DNA of 64,000 nt from Gemmatimonadetes bacterium 2013_60CM_65_52 (lineage in GTDB: Bacteria > Gemmatimonadota > Gemmatimonadetes > Gemmatimonadales > Gemmatimonadaceae): the NCBI GenBank assembly GCA_002215645.1, contig NGFI01000005.1, forward strand, positions 612,678-676,677, written 5' to 3'. The notes under the pieces were generated by a model that searched no databases, was not told where the DNA came from, and saw nothing but the letters and a program-made list of their open reading frames with translations. The translations under genes were made by a program, and so were the position numbers. Shown here one piece after another: positions 17,757-27,194 of the stretch; within the stretch, counting starts at the first letter, position 1; each line of letters starts with the position of its first letter.

Positions 17757-18308
17757 ATGGTCGAAGTCTTCGTCTCGCGCCTGGGTCTCGACAGCACCAC
17801 CAGTTCGTATGTGGTGGTGCTTCAGGAAAAGCAGGGCGCGCGCCTTCTGCCCATCTGGATCGGCAAGCCCGAGGCGGAGTCCATCGTGCTCCACATGCAC
17901 AACGTGAAGCGCGTTCGCCCTCTCACCCACGACCTGATCAAAAGCCTCGTCGTGGGGCTTGGAGCCCAGCTCCGTCGCGCATACATCACGCGCGTCGAGG
18001 ACCGCACATACTTCGCGGAGCTCCAACTCCAGCGCGACGACGTGCTCGTGAACATCGACGCGCGTCCCTCGGACAGCATCGCGATCGCGCTGCGTCTCGG
18101 CGCCCCGATCTACGCCGCCGAGGAGCTGCTTCTCGATCCCGGCGATGAAGAGGCGGCGGACGAGGAGGCGGCATCACCGGACTTCGGCGGGCAGGAGTTC
18201 CTCGCCGAGAGCGCCACATCGCAGAGCGAAACGGAGCTGAGTGCCGAACAGTTGAAGCGGTACCTCGAGAATCTGCGGCCCGAGGACTTTGGCAAGTTCA
18301 ATCCGTAG
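17757..18308 (+). CDS. Bifunctional nuclease family protein (DUF151/BFN)
   Basis: 183-residue protein with the BFN domain in residues 1-125: LPIWIGKPEAESI, RPLTHDLIKSLVVGLG and NIDARPSDSIAIALRLGAPI are characteristic. Residues 130-183 are an acidic tail. Plant and Thermotoga members have DNase/RNase activity or are structurally studied, but the bacterial role is not settled. No Shine-Dalgarno is visible; TAGATT at 17746-17751 ends five bases before the ATG, so the transcript may be leaderless. The 3' end overlaps the next gene by 20 bp. Confidence 0.85.
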   Translation: MVEVFVSRLGLDSTTSSYVVVLQEKQGARLLPIWIGKPEAESIVLHMHNVKRVRPLTHDLIKSLVVGLGAQLRRAYITRVEDRTYFAELQLQRDDVLVNIDARPSDSIAIALRLGAPIYAAEELLLDPGDEEAADEEAASPDFGGQEFLAESATSQSETELSAEQLKRYLENLRPEDFGKFNP

Positions 18309-19476
18309 AGACCGGCGTCTCGCAACGCTGGTTCTGATCGGTCTCTCGTGCGCGCTTCAGCCGGCGCGCGCCCAACTGTCTGCGCCCGAGGGACCGCCTC
18401 GGCCAGCGACCGTCTCGGGGCGGTTGGTGACGCCCGGACCGACGTCGCCGATTCCCGTGAGCGGCGTCATGGTGACCGTGCACCGTGTCGGATCGGACTC
18501 GTCGGGCGCTGTGGATTCCGCGCGCACCGACGCGGCGGGACGATACACCGTCCGCTATCGTCGCTTTGGCGGAGACGATGCCGTCTACTTTGCCGCCGCC
18601 ATGTATCGCGGCGTCGCGTACTTCTCGGCGCCGCTGCGGGCTGCGCACATTGTCGGCGACGAGAGTGAAATCACGGTGTACGACACGACGTCGCGGCCCG
18701 TCGAGCTGCATGTGCGCGGACATCACGTTGTGGTTGGCGCGGCTCGTCCGGATGGAATGCACGACATCGTGGAAGTCTGGGAGCTCTCGAACGACGCGAC
18801 CGTCACCGTGGTCGGCCGGGATTCGCTCGCCGCCATCTGGACCGCACCGCTGCCGCGCGGGGCGACACGATTCGCCGGCGGCTCCGGAGACGTGACGAGT
18901 GGCGCACTCTCGGCGCGCGGCGACACCGTCCTGATGTCGGCGGCATTCGGTCCGGGCGTGAAGCAGGTCAGCTACACGTACGCGCTTCCGTCGTCGACCT
19001 TTCCCCTGGAGCTCCGAATCGATCGTCCGACGAGCGTGCTGGAAATCCTCGTCGAGGATCCCATGGGGCAGGTCACCGGAGGCGCGCTCGCGCCGACCGC
19101 CGCCGCAACTTCGCAGGGGCGCGTCTTCAAGCGATTTCTCGCGCAGGACGTCGCAGCCGGTGAGCGCGTCCTCATCCGGGTGTCCGCGACGACGTCGGCC
19201 GCGGCGCGCAGCAATACCCTGATCGCCGTCGCGGGCGTTCTGGTCGTCAGCATGGTCGCCGCATTGCTCCTGGCTTTGCGGCGCAATCAAGCGGATCGCG
19301 TCCGCCTGTTTGAGGCACCCGCGCAGCGCGAGGTGCTGCTCGCATCCATCGCGGCGCTGGACGCACGTCACGAGCGCGCGGACCCGGAGCTCAGCGCCGA
19401 CGCGTACGCGACGGAACGCGCGTCGCTCAAGTCACAACTGGCGGCGGCGCTTGCCGCGGAGCAAACAGCGCCGTAG
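18289..19476 (+). CDS. Secreted membrane-anchored protein with Ig-like/CarboxypepD_reg domain
   Basis: 395 residues, not assigned to a named family. A TTG at 18289 gives a signal peptide ending near QPARAQ. Residues about 40-110 resemble a carboxypeptidase-regulatory-like fold (PVSGVMVTVHRVG, TDAAGRYTVRYRR). A beta-rich extracytoplasmic middle follows, then a membrane segment near residues 308-328 (LIAVAGVLVVSMVAALLLAL), and a short charged tail with a coiled segment (LLASIAALDARHERADPEL). It could be a surface-exposed sensor or assembly factor; I cannot say which. Its stop codon overlaps the -10 hexamer of the riboswitch promoter. Confidence 0.65.
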   Translation: MASSIRRDRRLATLVLIGLSCALQPARAQLSAPEGPPRPATVSGRLVTPGPTSPIPVSGVMVTVHRVGSDSSGAVDSARTDAAGRYTVRYRRFGGDDAVYFAAAMYRGVAYFSAPLRAAHIVGDESEITVYDTTSRPVELHVRGHHVVVGAARPDGMHDIVEVWELSNDATVTVVGRDSLAAIWTAPLPRGATRFAGGSGDVTSGALSARGDTVLMSAAFGPGVKQVSYTYALPSSTFPLELRIDRPTSVLEILVEDPMGQVTGGALAPTAAATSQGRVFKRFLAQDVAAGERVLIRVSATTSAAARSNTLIAVAGVLVVSMVAALLLALRRNQADRVRLFEAPAQREVLLASIAALDARHERADPELSADAYATERASLKSQLAAALAAEQTAP

Positions 19477-19479
19477 TAT
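19451..19479 (+). promoter_or_regulatory. Sigma-70-type promoter of the B12 uptake operon
   Basis: TTGCCG at 19451-19456 and TAGTAT at 19474-19479 are separated by exactly 17 bp. The -10 hexamer begins on the TAG stop of the upstream gene. Transcription would begin near 19486, just at the 5' edge of the cobalamin riboswitch. Confidence 0.65.
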
Positions 19480-19486
19480 TCGCGCG

Positions 19487-19665
19487 ACAACTTAGCGCGA
19501 GCGGGGATACGGAAGCCGGTTTGATGCCGGCGCGGCCCCGCCACTGTATCGGGCATTTGCACGTGCACCCTCACACAAGCCACTGACTGCGGTCGGGAAG
19601 GCTGGGGGCGCGGCCCGGAGCCAGGAGACGACCCTGCTCGCGATTCGTTCACAGGTCCTCGGGGG
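19487..19665 (+). promoter_or_regulatory. Cobalamin (adenosylcobalamin) riboswitch
   Basis: The region has the ordered consensus elements of the B12 aptamer: a GGAAGCCGGT stem start at 19511, the conserved GCGGCCCCGCCACTGT block at 19531-19546, and the B12 box GCCAGGAGACGACC at 19620-19633. It lies in the leader of btuF-btuC-btuD-btuB, exactly where repression by cobalamin would be expected. Boundaries are approximate. Confidence 0.93.
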
Positions 19666-19713
19666 AGGGCTGGTGACGCCGCGCGCTTCGTCCACTGCGA
19701 ACGCGTCCGTTAC

Positions 19714-19740
19714 GGGCACTCTCTCACTTGGGAGGTGCCC
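19714..19740 (+). promoter_or_regulatory. Shine-Dalgarno-sequestering hairpin of btuF (riboswitch expression platform)
   Basis: GGGCACT at 19714-19720 can pair with GGTGCCC at 19734-19740 (one G-T wobble). The btuF ribosome binding site GGGAGG at 19730-19735 overlaps the 3' arm, and the start GTG follows at 19744. This suggests translational control by the upstream riboswitch. Confidence 0.55.
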
Positions 19741-19743
19741 GTC

Positions 19744-20640
19744 GTGTTTTTCGCCCGTCATTGCCGAACTGTCTGGCGGCTCGCGCTGCCCGCCGCAACG
19801 CTGCTCGCGTGCACGCGCGAAGCGGCTCCCGTTCGCGCGCCATTTACCGACGACTTCGGCGACACGCTCGGGACGAGCGCGGCGCCGGCGCGCATCGTCT
19901 CGCTCAATCCGGCCACGACCGAGATCCTCTACGCCGTCGGGGCAGGGGCGCGCGTCGTCGGCCGCACGACGTACGATGCCTATCCGCCGCGCGTGCGCGC
20001 CGTCACCGATCTCGGGCCGGGCCTTCGACCCAATGTCGAAGCAATCATCGCCACGCATCCCGATCTCGTCCTGCTCTACGCCAGCGAGGACAATCGCGAC
20101 GCGGCACGCCGTCTCCGCGCCGCGGGCATTCGCACCGCCGCTTTTCGCGTGGACCGCATTCGCGATCTCGCCCGCGTCACGCGGCTCGTCGGCCACCTTA
20201 CCGGCGATAGCGCGCAAGCATCGCGCACGATCGACTCGGTGAGCGTCACCCTGGCACACGTCCGCACCGCGACGGCGATGCTGCCGCACCCGTCGGTCTT
20301 CTGGCCTTTCTGGGAATCGCCACTCCTGTCGGTAGGCGGCGGGAGCTTCGTAAACGAGATGATCGAGCTGGCTGGTGGACGGAACGTCTTCGCCGAGCTG
20401 CCGCAGCCGTCGCCGCAGATCACGTTCGAGGAGCTCGTGCGGCGGGACCCCGATCTGATTCTCACGGGACCGTCCACGCGGCAGCGCATGCTGTCGGATC
20501 CGCGATGGCAGACGCTTCGCGCGGTCCGGGCGGGACACATTCTCGTCATCGATACCAGCATCGTAAACGGGCCTTCGCCCCGCGTCGGCGCAAACACCGT
20601 CGGCCTCGCCAGGCTGTTGCATCCCGAGGCGAAGCTCTGA
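19744..20640 (+). CDS. btuF: Cobalamin ABC transporter substrate-binding lipoprotein
   Basis: 298-residue periplasmic binding protein of the BtuF/FhuD class. The lipobox LLAC is seen after a short hydrophobic leader, so the protein is probably lipid-anchored. The family core includes RIVSLNPATTEILYAVGAG and VVGRTTYDAYPP; the C-terminal lobe has LLSVGGGSFVNEMIELAGG. The GTG at 19744 is favoured because GGGAGG is eight bases upstream; an earlier in-frame GTG at 19735 is the alternative. Cobalamin is assigned from the riboswitch and the operon. Confidence 0.9.
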   Translation: MFFARHCRTVWRLALPAATLLACTREAAPVRAPFTDDFGDTLGTSAAPARIVSLNPATTEILYAVGAGARVVGRTTYDAYPPRVRAVTDLGPGLRPNVEAIIATHPDLVLLYASEDNRDAARRLRAAGIRTAAFRVDRIRDLARVTRLVGHLTGDSAQASRTIDSVSVTLAHVRTATAMLPHPSVFWPFWESPLLSVGGGSFVNEMIELAGGRNVFAELPQPSPQITFEELVRRDPDLILTGPSTRQRMLSDPRWQTLRAVRAGHILVIDTSIVNGPSPRVGANTVGLARLLHPEAKL

Positions 20641-20641
20641 C

Positions 20642-21613
20642 GTGACGCGCATTCGCTGGGCGCTGCTCTGGCTCATTCTTGTCGTCGCGATAATGGGCGG
20701 TGTGATGGTCGGGACGATTCGTCTCGCGCCGGCGGACGTCGTCGACGGTCTGCTCGGTGTCGGTCACCCTACGACCGTCGCCGTGGTTCGCACGCTGCGG
20801 CTTCCTCGTGTCTTGCTCGCCGCGCTGGTGGGTGCCGGGCTCGCCGCGGCGGGAGCCGCGTTGCAGGGCGCCACGCGTAACAGGCTCGCGGAGCCGTATC
20901 TGCTTGGCGTGTCCGGCGGCGCCGCCGTCGGAGCGGTGCTTGCAGCCGCGCTGCATCTGTCACGCGTCATCGTTCCCCTCGCGGGGTTCGGTGGTGCGCT
21001 CGCCGCGGTTGCGCTCACCCTCATTGTGGCGCGAGCCGCCGGCGGTCGCGGCGATGCGCGGACGATTCTCATGGCAGGCGTCGTGGTCGGCGCGTTCGCC
21101 AACGCGGTCATCATGGTGGCGCTCGCGAATTCCGCGGCAAACGAGGTGCGCGGCGCGCTCTGGTGGATGATGGGATCCGCCAGCGATGCGAGCTGGGATC
21201 AGGTGTGCATCCTGTCGGGCTTCGTCGCCGTCGGTGTCGGAGCGCTGCTGGCGCTCGGCCGATCGATCGACGTTCTCGCCCTCGGCGACGACGCGGCGGC
21301 GGGACTCGGCGTCGACGTCGCGCGTGCGTCGCTTGCCGTCTACGTGTGCGGCGCGCTCCTGGCCGCGGGCACCGTCAGTGCGGCGGGGCTGGTGGGATTC
21401 ATCGGACTGCTCGTGCCGCACCTCGTGCGTCTCGCTGGCGCCCGCACACATCGGACCATCATCGGCGCAGCGGCGCTCGGCGGCGCTTCGCTCGTCGTGC
21501 TCGCTGATCTCATTGCGCGAACGGCGCTGCCTCCGGCGGAGCTGCCACTCGGCGCTGTCACAGCGCTCATTGGGGTTCCTTTCTTCTTCGCGCTCCTGCG
21601 CCGGCTCTCGTGA
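20642..21613 (+). CDS. btuC: Cobalamin ABC transporter permease (FecCD family)
   Basis: 323-residue FecCD-type permease with about ten membrane segments. Typical sequences are LRLPRVLLAALVGAGLAAAG, ATRNRLAEPYLLGVSGGAA and GLVGFIGLLVPHLVRLAGAR, the last being the loop that contacts the ATPase. GTG start one base after btuF. Its 3' end overlaps btuD by 4 bp. Confidence 0.95.
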   Translation: MTRIRWALLWLILVVAIMGGVMVGTIRLAPADVVDGLLGVGHPTTVAVVRTLRLPRVLLAALVGAGLAAAGAALQGATRNRLAEPYLLGVSGGAAVGAVLAAALHLSRVIVPLAGFGGALAAVALTLIVARAAGGRGDARTILMAGVVVGAFANAVIMVALANSAANEVRGALWWMMGSASDASWDQVCILSGFVAVGVGALLALGRSIDVLALGDDAAAGLGVDVARASLAVYVCGALLAAGTVSAAGLVGFIGLLVPHLVRLAGARTHRTIIGAAALGGASLVVLADLIARTALPPAELPLGAVTALIGVPFFFALLRRLS

Positions 21614-22410
21614 TTACCTATCGCGACGTTGGCGTGCGGTACGCGTCGCGCGACCGCGCCGCCCTACAGGGCGTGTCGTTCGAAGCGACGCGGGGCCGCA
21701 TCACCGCCGTGGTCGGGCCGAACGGCAGCGGAAAGAGCACGCTCGTGCGCGCGCTCCTGGGCAGCGTTCATCTCGAGACGGGGCGCATCGAGATCGACGG
21801 CACGCACATCGCCTCGCTCGCGCGGCGTGAGATCGCCTCGCGCGTGGCGGCGGTGACGCAGCGCGAGGACGTGGTGTTCCCCCTGAAGGTGCGCGAATAC
21901 GTGCAACTCGGGCGCTATCCACGGCTCGGCCTGTGGCGTTCCGTCTCCGCCGCCGACGTCGCCGCCGTCCGGCGCGCACTCGATCTGACCGGAGCGGACG
22001 CGTTTCTCGATCGCGCGTTGTCGCAGCTCTCGGGGGGCGAATGGCAGCGTGTCCGGCTCGCACGCGCGCTCGCGCAAGGCGGCGATGCGATCGTGCTCGA
22101 CGAGCCCACGACGTTTCTCGACGTCGGCCACGAGATGCACCTGTTCGAGCTCCTCGGACGCCTTGCGTCGGAAGGACACGCTGTATTGCTGGTGAGCCAC
22201 CAGCTCAATCTCGTCGCGCGCTTCGCCGCTCACATGGTGCTCCTGCACCACGGCCGTATCGAGGCCGCCGGCACGCCGGACGATGTAATGCAGGCCGGCG
22301 TGCTCGAGCGCGTTTATGAATGGCCACTCGTCATCACGCGCGACCCGGCGGTCGGCGCACCCACGCTCGTTCCTCTCCGCGCTCGCCCTCGCGGCGATCG
22401 CACCGTCTGA
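21610..22410 (+). CDS. btuD: Cobalamin ABC transporter ATPase
   Basis: 266-residue ABC ATPase. Walker A is GPNGSGKST, the signature is LSGGEWQRVRLARALAQ, and Walker B is IVLDEPTTFLD. The downstream H-loop is in LLVSHQLNLV. Operon position with btuC and btuF supports cobalamin uptake. Overlaps btuC by 4 bp; btuB begins 28 bp later. Confidence 0.94.
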   Translation: MITYRDVGVRYASRDRAALQGVSFEATRGRITAVVGPNGSGKSTLVRALLGSVHLETGRIEIDGTHIASLARREIASRVAAVTQREDVVFPLKVREYVQLGRYPRLGLWRSVSAADVAAVRRALDLTGADAFLDRALSQLSGGEWQRVRLARALAQGGDAIVLDEPTTFLDVGHEMHLFELLGRLASEGHAVLLVSHQLNLVARFAAHMVLLHHGRIEAAGTPDDVMQAGVLERVYEWPLVITRDPAVGAPTLVPLRARPRGDRTV

Positions 22411-22438
22411 CGTTCATCCTTCACGCGTACCGGCACTC

Positions 22439-24415
22439 ATGAAACACCACGCGCTCTCCCTCGCCCTCGTCGCATGCACGGCACCGCTCTCACTCGTCGG
22501 CGCACAGGTTGCGCGTGATACGGCACACGCGCCGACCATCGTCGTTACCGCCACCCGAACGCCGCTCAGCATCATGCGGTCACCTGCAACGGTCTCGGTC
22601 ATCAGCGGCGACGAATTGCGTCGCGAGGGCATCGTGTCGGTTGTCGACGCACTGCGGCATGTGCCCGGCCTCACCGTGGTCCAGACGGGATCGTACGGTG
22701 GCGCGACGTCGCTGTTCATCCGCGGCGGCGAGAGCAAGTTCGCGAAGGTTCTCGTCGACGGCGTCGCCGTCAACGACGCCGGGGGCGCGTTCGATTTCTC
22801 GTCACTCAGCACCGACAATCTCGAGCGCATCGAGATCGTGCGTGGGCCCGCGAGTGTTTTGTACGGCTCCGATGCGATGGCGGGCGTGGTGCAACTCTTC
22901 ACGAGGCGGGGCAGCGGTCCTCCGCGCATCGACCTGTCGGCGCGCGGAGGACGGTACGCCACATACGACGCAGACGCCGCCATTCGCGGCACCGATCACG
23001 GCGTGGACTATTCTGTCTCCGGCGCGCGACATAGCACGGACGGCATCCAGCTCTTCAACAGTGGGTTCAGGCAGAGCGTCGGTAGCGGAACGGTCGGCTG
23101 GCATGGAGCGGGCGCCGACGCTCGACTCACCGCGCGTTTCACCGACGACAACCTGCATTACCCCACGGACGGATCAGGTCAGGTGGTGGACAGCAATGCG
23201 ACCCGTCGAGACGACCGGCTCGTGCTGGGCTTCGACGGGGGGCTGCGGCTCTCCTCGGCGGCGACCCTTCAGCTCGCACTTGCATCGAGCGGCATTCACG
23301 CCATCTCCGACAATCAGCCGGACGGCCCCGCCGATACGCATGGTTACTACTACACGACCGGCGACCGCTCGTATCGCCGCAGCGCGGACCTCAGAATCAA
23401 CGCCACGCTGATGCAGGGCCTCGAGCTCACGACCGGCGCGCAAACGGAACGGCAATGGCAGACGAGTGCCACGCAGAGCAATTTCGGACCCTCGTCGTAC
23501 AGTGCGCGCCGCCGCAGCACGGGGTATTACTCGCAACTGCTGTACGGAGCCGACAACTACACCGCCACACTCGGCGGCCGCTTCGAGCACAGTCAGACGT
23601 TCGGCGACTTCTTCACGTATCGCGCCGCGGCCAACGTCAACCCGTTCATGGCGACTCGAGTCCACGCCAGCGCGGGCACGTCGTTTCGCGAACCGACCAT
23701 GCTCGAGAACTTCGGCGGCGGCTTCGTCATCGGGGACTCGACGCTCAGCCCCGAGCAGGCGCACAGCTTCGATGCCGGTATCGAGCAATCGCTCGAGCAG
23801 TGGGGCACGATCAGCGTCACCGGGTTCTGGAACTGGTTCAGTAACCTGATCGACTACAAGTACTCCGCCAAGGATCCCAACTACTTCAACGTCGCGAAGA
23901 CGAAGACCTCCGGCGCGGAGCTCGGCTGGAGCGTACAGCTTCCCGGCGGATTCCACGGCGACGCGTCCCTGACCTATCTCGACGCGAGAGTCGTTGATCC
24001 GGGCAAGAGCACGGCTGCCACGGCCGCATTTGCGCCGGGGGCGCGACTGCTTCGCCGGCCGATGCAGACGATGGACCTCGGTGCAGGCTATGGAACGGCG
24101 CGCGGCACCTTCGACGTACGCGTCCACCGATCGGGAACACGCGAAGACGTGTTCTTCGCACCCGACTTCTCGAGCAAGCGCGTCACCCTTCCGGCGTACG
24201 TTCGCACGGACGTTTCGGGTGAGCTGCCGCTGACTCCCGAGTCCGGACGCTCAATGACGTTGACGGCGCGCGTCGAGAATCTGTTCGACGTCCGGTACTC
24301 CGAGGTCGCCGGCGTCAACTATGATTTCTCGCGAACCGACGACGCGTCCATCAACCACACGGGCTATCGCGCACCGGGCCGCCGAGCGTTGCTCGGTCTG
24401 CGCCTCTCGCTCTGA
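22439..24415 (+). CDS. btuB: TonB-dependent outer-membrane cobalamin receptor
   Basis: 658-residue TonB-dependent receptor. It has a signal peptide ending LSLVGAQ, a TonB-box-like PTIVVTATRT, a plug domain with LRHVPGLTVVQTGSYGG and FIRGGESKFAKVLVDGVAVN, and a barrel that closes with a YRAPGRRALLGLRLSL-type terminal strand. The cobalamin substrate is inferred from the shared operon with a B12 riboswitch. The ATG at 22439 is chosen because a typical signal peptide follows immediately. Confidence 0.92.
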   Translation: MKHHALSLALVACTAPLSLVGAQVARDTAHAPTIVVTATRTPLSIMRSPATVSVISGDELRREGIVSVVDALRHVPGLTVVQTGSYGGATSLFIRGGESKFAKVLVDGVAVNDAGGAFDFSSLSTDNLERIEIVRGPASVLYGSDAMAGVVQLFTRRGSGPPRIDLSARGGRYATYDADAAIRGTDHGVDYSVSGARHSTDGIQLFNSGFRQSVGSGTVGWHGAGADARLTARFTDDNLHYPTDGSGQVVDSNATRRDDRLVLGFDGGLRLSSAATLQLALASSGIHAISDNQPDGPADTHGYYYTTGDRSYRRSADLRINATLMQGLELTTGAQTERQWQTSATQSNFGPSSYSARRRSTGYYSQLLYGADNYTATLGGRFEHSQTFGDFFTYRAAANVNPFMATRVHASAGTSFREPTMLENFGGGFVIGDSTLSPEQAHSFDAGIEQSLEQWGTISVTGFWNWFSNLIDYKYSAKDPNYFNVAKTKTSGAELGWSVQLPGGFHGDASLTYLDARVVDPGKSTAATAAFAPGARLLRRPMQTMDLGAGYGTARGTFDVRVHRSGTREDVFFAPDFSSKRVTLPAYVRTDVSGELPLTPESGRSMTLTARVENLFDVRYSEVAGVNYDFSRTDDASINHTGYRAPGRRALLGLRLSL

Positions 24416-24443
24416 GCATGTTGCCGGCGGTTATCTTCCGAGC

Positions 24444-25196
24444 ATGGCTTTGCTTGCCACGGATGCCATCGTCCTGCACGCGTTCGACTATCTCGAGTCC
24501 TCGAGAATCCTCCGCCTTGTAACGCGGGAGGGCGGCGTGCGCAGCGTCCTGGCCAAGGGCGCACGCCGCTCCTCACGTCGGTTTGGTGGTGGCCTCGATC
24601 TGTTCGCGCAGGGAACGGCGCATCTGTACACGAAGCCGGGGCGCGATCTGGACACGCTCGCCGGATTCGACATTGCACGCTCTCGGCCGGCGCTTGGCGA
24701 GGATCTCGGACGCTTCACGGGTGCCTCGGCCGTCGCTGAGCTCACGTTGCGATTTGGCGGTGAGGCCGCGGACGGCGGACTGTTCGACGCCGTCTCCAAC
24801 GCGTTCGACGCGATTGCCGTCGCAAGTGCCGGCTCCGCGAGCACCGCCACGCTCGCGAGTGCCTGGCGCGTTGTGGCCGAGTTGGGATTTGCGCCGGCCA
24901 CGGACATCTGTGGTGAGTGTCACGCCCCCATCGCGCCCGATGCGACGACGATGTTCAGCCACGCCGCCGGAGGAACGCTCTGCCAGCGATGCGGCCGCAC
25001 CGCACCGGCGGGGCGTCTTCTGCCACCCGACGCGCGACACACGCTTCGCCAGCTTCTCTATGGCGACGACTCGCTCACCCTCGACGAGCCGTCCGCCCGC
25101 GCGCACCAACGCCTGCTGCGCGAGTTCCTCGCGGAACATCTGAGCGACGGCCGCCCACTCAAGGCACTCGAGCTCTGGGAAGATCGTCGATGGTAG
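24444..25196 (+). CDS. recO: DNA repair protein RecO
   Basis: RecO, 250 residues, loads RecA on SSB-coated DNA with RecR in the RecFOR pathway. The N-terminal OB fold begins ALLATDAIVLHAFDYLESSR. A zinc finger is present with two C-x2-C pairs (CGECHAPI and CQRCGR). TATCTT at 24432-24437 ends six bases before the ATG with no ribosome binding site, so the mRNA may be leaderless. Confidence 0.93.
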   Translation: MALLATDAIVLHAFDYLESSRILRLVTREGGVRSVLAKGARRSSRRFGGGLDLFAQGTAHLYTKPGRDLDTLAGFDIARSRPALGEDLGRFTGASAVAELTLRFGGEAADGGLFDAVSNAFDAIAVASAGSASTATLASAWRVVAELGFAPATDICGECHAPIAPDATTMFSHAAGGTLCQRCGRTAPAGRLLPPDARHTLRQLLYGDDSLTLDEPSARAHQRLLREFLAEHLSDGRPLKALELWEDRRW

Positions 25197-25206
25197 CACA
25201 CCGCGC

Positions 25207-27060
25207 ATGATTCTCGGGACGGCCGGCCACATCGATCACGGCAAGACGACGCTCGTTCGCGCCCTGACCGGCGTGGACACCGATCGCCTGCCCGAAGAGA
25301 AGCGGCGCGGCATCACGATCGATCTCGGATTTGCTCCCCTCGCCCTCGATGGCGTGGGTCAAGTGGGCGTCGTCGACGTGCCTGGCCACGAAGCGTTCGT
25401 GCGTACGATGGTGGCCGGGGCGACGGGCATCGACTTCGCGCTGCTCGTCGTGGCCGGCGACGCGGGCGTCATGCCGCAGACGCGGGAGCATGTCGCAATT
25501 CTCTCACTGCTCGGCGTGCGTGCCGGCGTCGTTGCAATAACGAAGAGCGATCTCGCCGACGACGAATGGCTCTCGCTCGTGGAGGAAGACGTCGACACGC
25601 TGCTCGCGTCCACACCGCTCGCCGGGGCGGAGATCGTGCGCGTGTCCGGCGTTACCGGTGCAGGCATGGACGCACTGCGTGCCGCCCTTGCCAGCGCGGC
25701 AACTCGAATTGCTCAACGGCCCGCCCGCGATCTCTTTCGTCTCCCCGTGGATCGAGCGTTCACGGTGAAGGGAACCGGCACGGTGGTCACCGGCACCGTC
25801 TGGTCGGGCACGCTCGCGAGAGACGCGAGCGTCCGTCTGCTTCCATCGGACCGTGTCGTGCGCGTGCGCGGGCTTCAGGCGCACGGACGCGCGGTGGATG
25901 AGGTGCGCGCCGGCGAGCGCGCGGCCATTGCACTCAGCGGCGTCGACGTGGCAGACGTGCATCGGGGCGCAGTCCTCGTGCAGGGCGATGCATGGCGCGC
26001 CAGTCGTGTACTGCGCGCCGACGTCACTCTGCTCGGCGACGTCGACGCAGACATCGGCCCGCGCTCGCGCGTGCGGCTGCATCTCGGCACCAGCGACGTC
26101 GGCGCACGCATCGTGGTGCGCGATAGAGCGCTCACGCAGGGCACGCCCGCGTCCGCCCGCATCGTGCTCGACGAGCCGGTCGTCGCCCGCGGTGGAGATA
26201 GGTTCGTGCTGCGCCTGCCGTCCCCCCTCATCACGCTCGGAGGCGGTACCGTCACCGATCCGCACGCCCCCGGACGCGCGCGTGCATGGACTGCCGGTGA
26301 CCATTCGGCTGGCGGCGTGCTGTCCCGCATGCTGGAGGAGGCCGGCACGACCGGTCTGGAGATTCGAGATCTCTCCGTACGCCTCGGCGTGCTTCCCGAC
26401 GACGTCGACGCGCTGCTGCTGGAAGTGAATGCGTGGCGGGTGGGGAGCACGGCACTGGGCGACTCCGCGCGATCGAGCCTTTTCGCGGACGCGCAGTCGG
26501 CTGTGCGGGAGCATCATGGCGCACGTCCACTCGACGCGGGGATTCCATTGCAGTTGCTCCGCGCGAAGTTGCGCGCGACAGACGACATCGTGAGCGGAGT
26601 CGTCGAAGCGTTGGTGTCGCAGGGGGTGTTGGCGACGAGGCAGCGTGCCGTGTCGCTTCCGACGTTTTCTCCGTCGCTCGACGCCGCGCAGCTCGCCATG
26701 CGCTCCAAGGTGCTGGATGCGCTGCTGGGGGCGGGAAATGAACCGCCGGCACTGTCCGAGCTCGCTCGCGCGCTCGACGCGCCGGTTGCGTCCGTCACGG
26801 ACGTGGCCCGGTGGCTCCTGAGAGAGGGGACGCTCGTCGCGGTGGAGCCGGAGCGCTACTATCCGACAGAGTCGGTGGCCCGGCTCCGGGGGGCGCTTGC
26901 GTCCGGAATGGCCGGAGATCGAGAGTATAGTCCGGCGGAACTTCGGGATTTACTCGGGTTAACACGTAAGTTCCTCATACCCTTCCTAGAGTATTGTGAC
27001 CGTGAGGGTTACACGATTCGCGGCGGGCTCGGCAGGCGTCTGGCGCCGGCCAGGGAGTGA
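25207..27060 (+). CDS. selB: Selenocysteine-specific elongation factor SelB
   Basis: 617-residue translational GTPase. The G domain starts [20 protein letters not shown], has the switch [18 protein letters not shown] and [15 protein letters not shown]-Tu-like beta barrels follow, and the C-terminal third consists of winged-helix repeats ending with a [16 protein letters not shown] segment that in SelB binds the SECIS RNA. No selA, selD or tRNA-Sec gene is in the window, so use of selenocysteine cannot be shown here. Confidence 0.9.
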   Translation: MILGTAGHIDHGKTTLVRALTGVDTDRLPEEKRRGITIDLGFAPLALDGVGQVGVVDVPGHEAFVRTMVAGATGIDFALLVVAGDAGVMPQTREHVAILSLLGVRAGVVAITKSDLADDEWLSLVEEDVDTLLASTPLAGAEIVRVSGVTGAGMDALRAALASAATRIAQRPARDLFRLPVDRAFTVKGTGTVVTGTVWSGTLARDASVRLLPSDRVVRVRGLQAHGRAVDEVRAGERAAIALSGVDVADVHRGAVLVQGDAWRASRVLRADVTLLGDVDADIGPRSRVRLHLGTSDVGARIVVRDRALTQGTPASARIVLDEPVVARGGDRFVLRLPSPLITLGGGTVTDPHAPGRARAWTAGDHSAGGVLSRMLEEAGTTGLEIRDLSVRLGVLPDDVDALLLEVNAWRVGSTALGDSARSSLFADAQSAVREHHGARPLDAGIPLQLLRAKLRATDDIVSGVVEALVSQGVLATRQRAVSLPTFSPSLDAAQLAMRSKVLDALLGAGNEPPALSELARALDAPVASVTDVARWLLREGTLVAVEPERYYPTESVARLRGALASGMAGDREYSPAELRDLLGLTRKFLIPFLEYCDREGYTIRGGLGRRLAPARE

Positions 27061-27090
27061 GGCAGCAGGCACGTAAGTCGAGACAATTCC

Positions 27091-27119
27091 TTGACATACG
27101 TCCCTTCGACACGTAATTT
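27091..27119 (+). promoter_or_regulatory. Strong sigma-70-type promoter before the sorting-domain protein
   Basis: A perfect TTGACA at 27091-27096 and TAATTT at 27114-27119 are separated by 17 bp. A GGAG site about five bases before the ATG at 27195 gives a ribosome binding site in a leader of about 68 bases. Confidence 0.75.
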
Positions 27120-27194
27120 CGCGATACGGCAGCATCCCTTTCCACCCCTTAACAGGAGCAGCACCAGGATCCTGTTTCGTCAGCCGGAGTAGCC

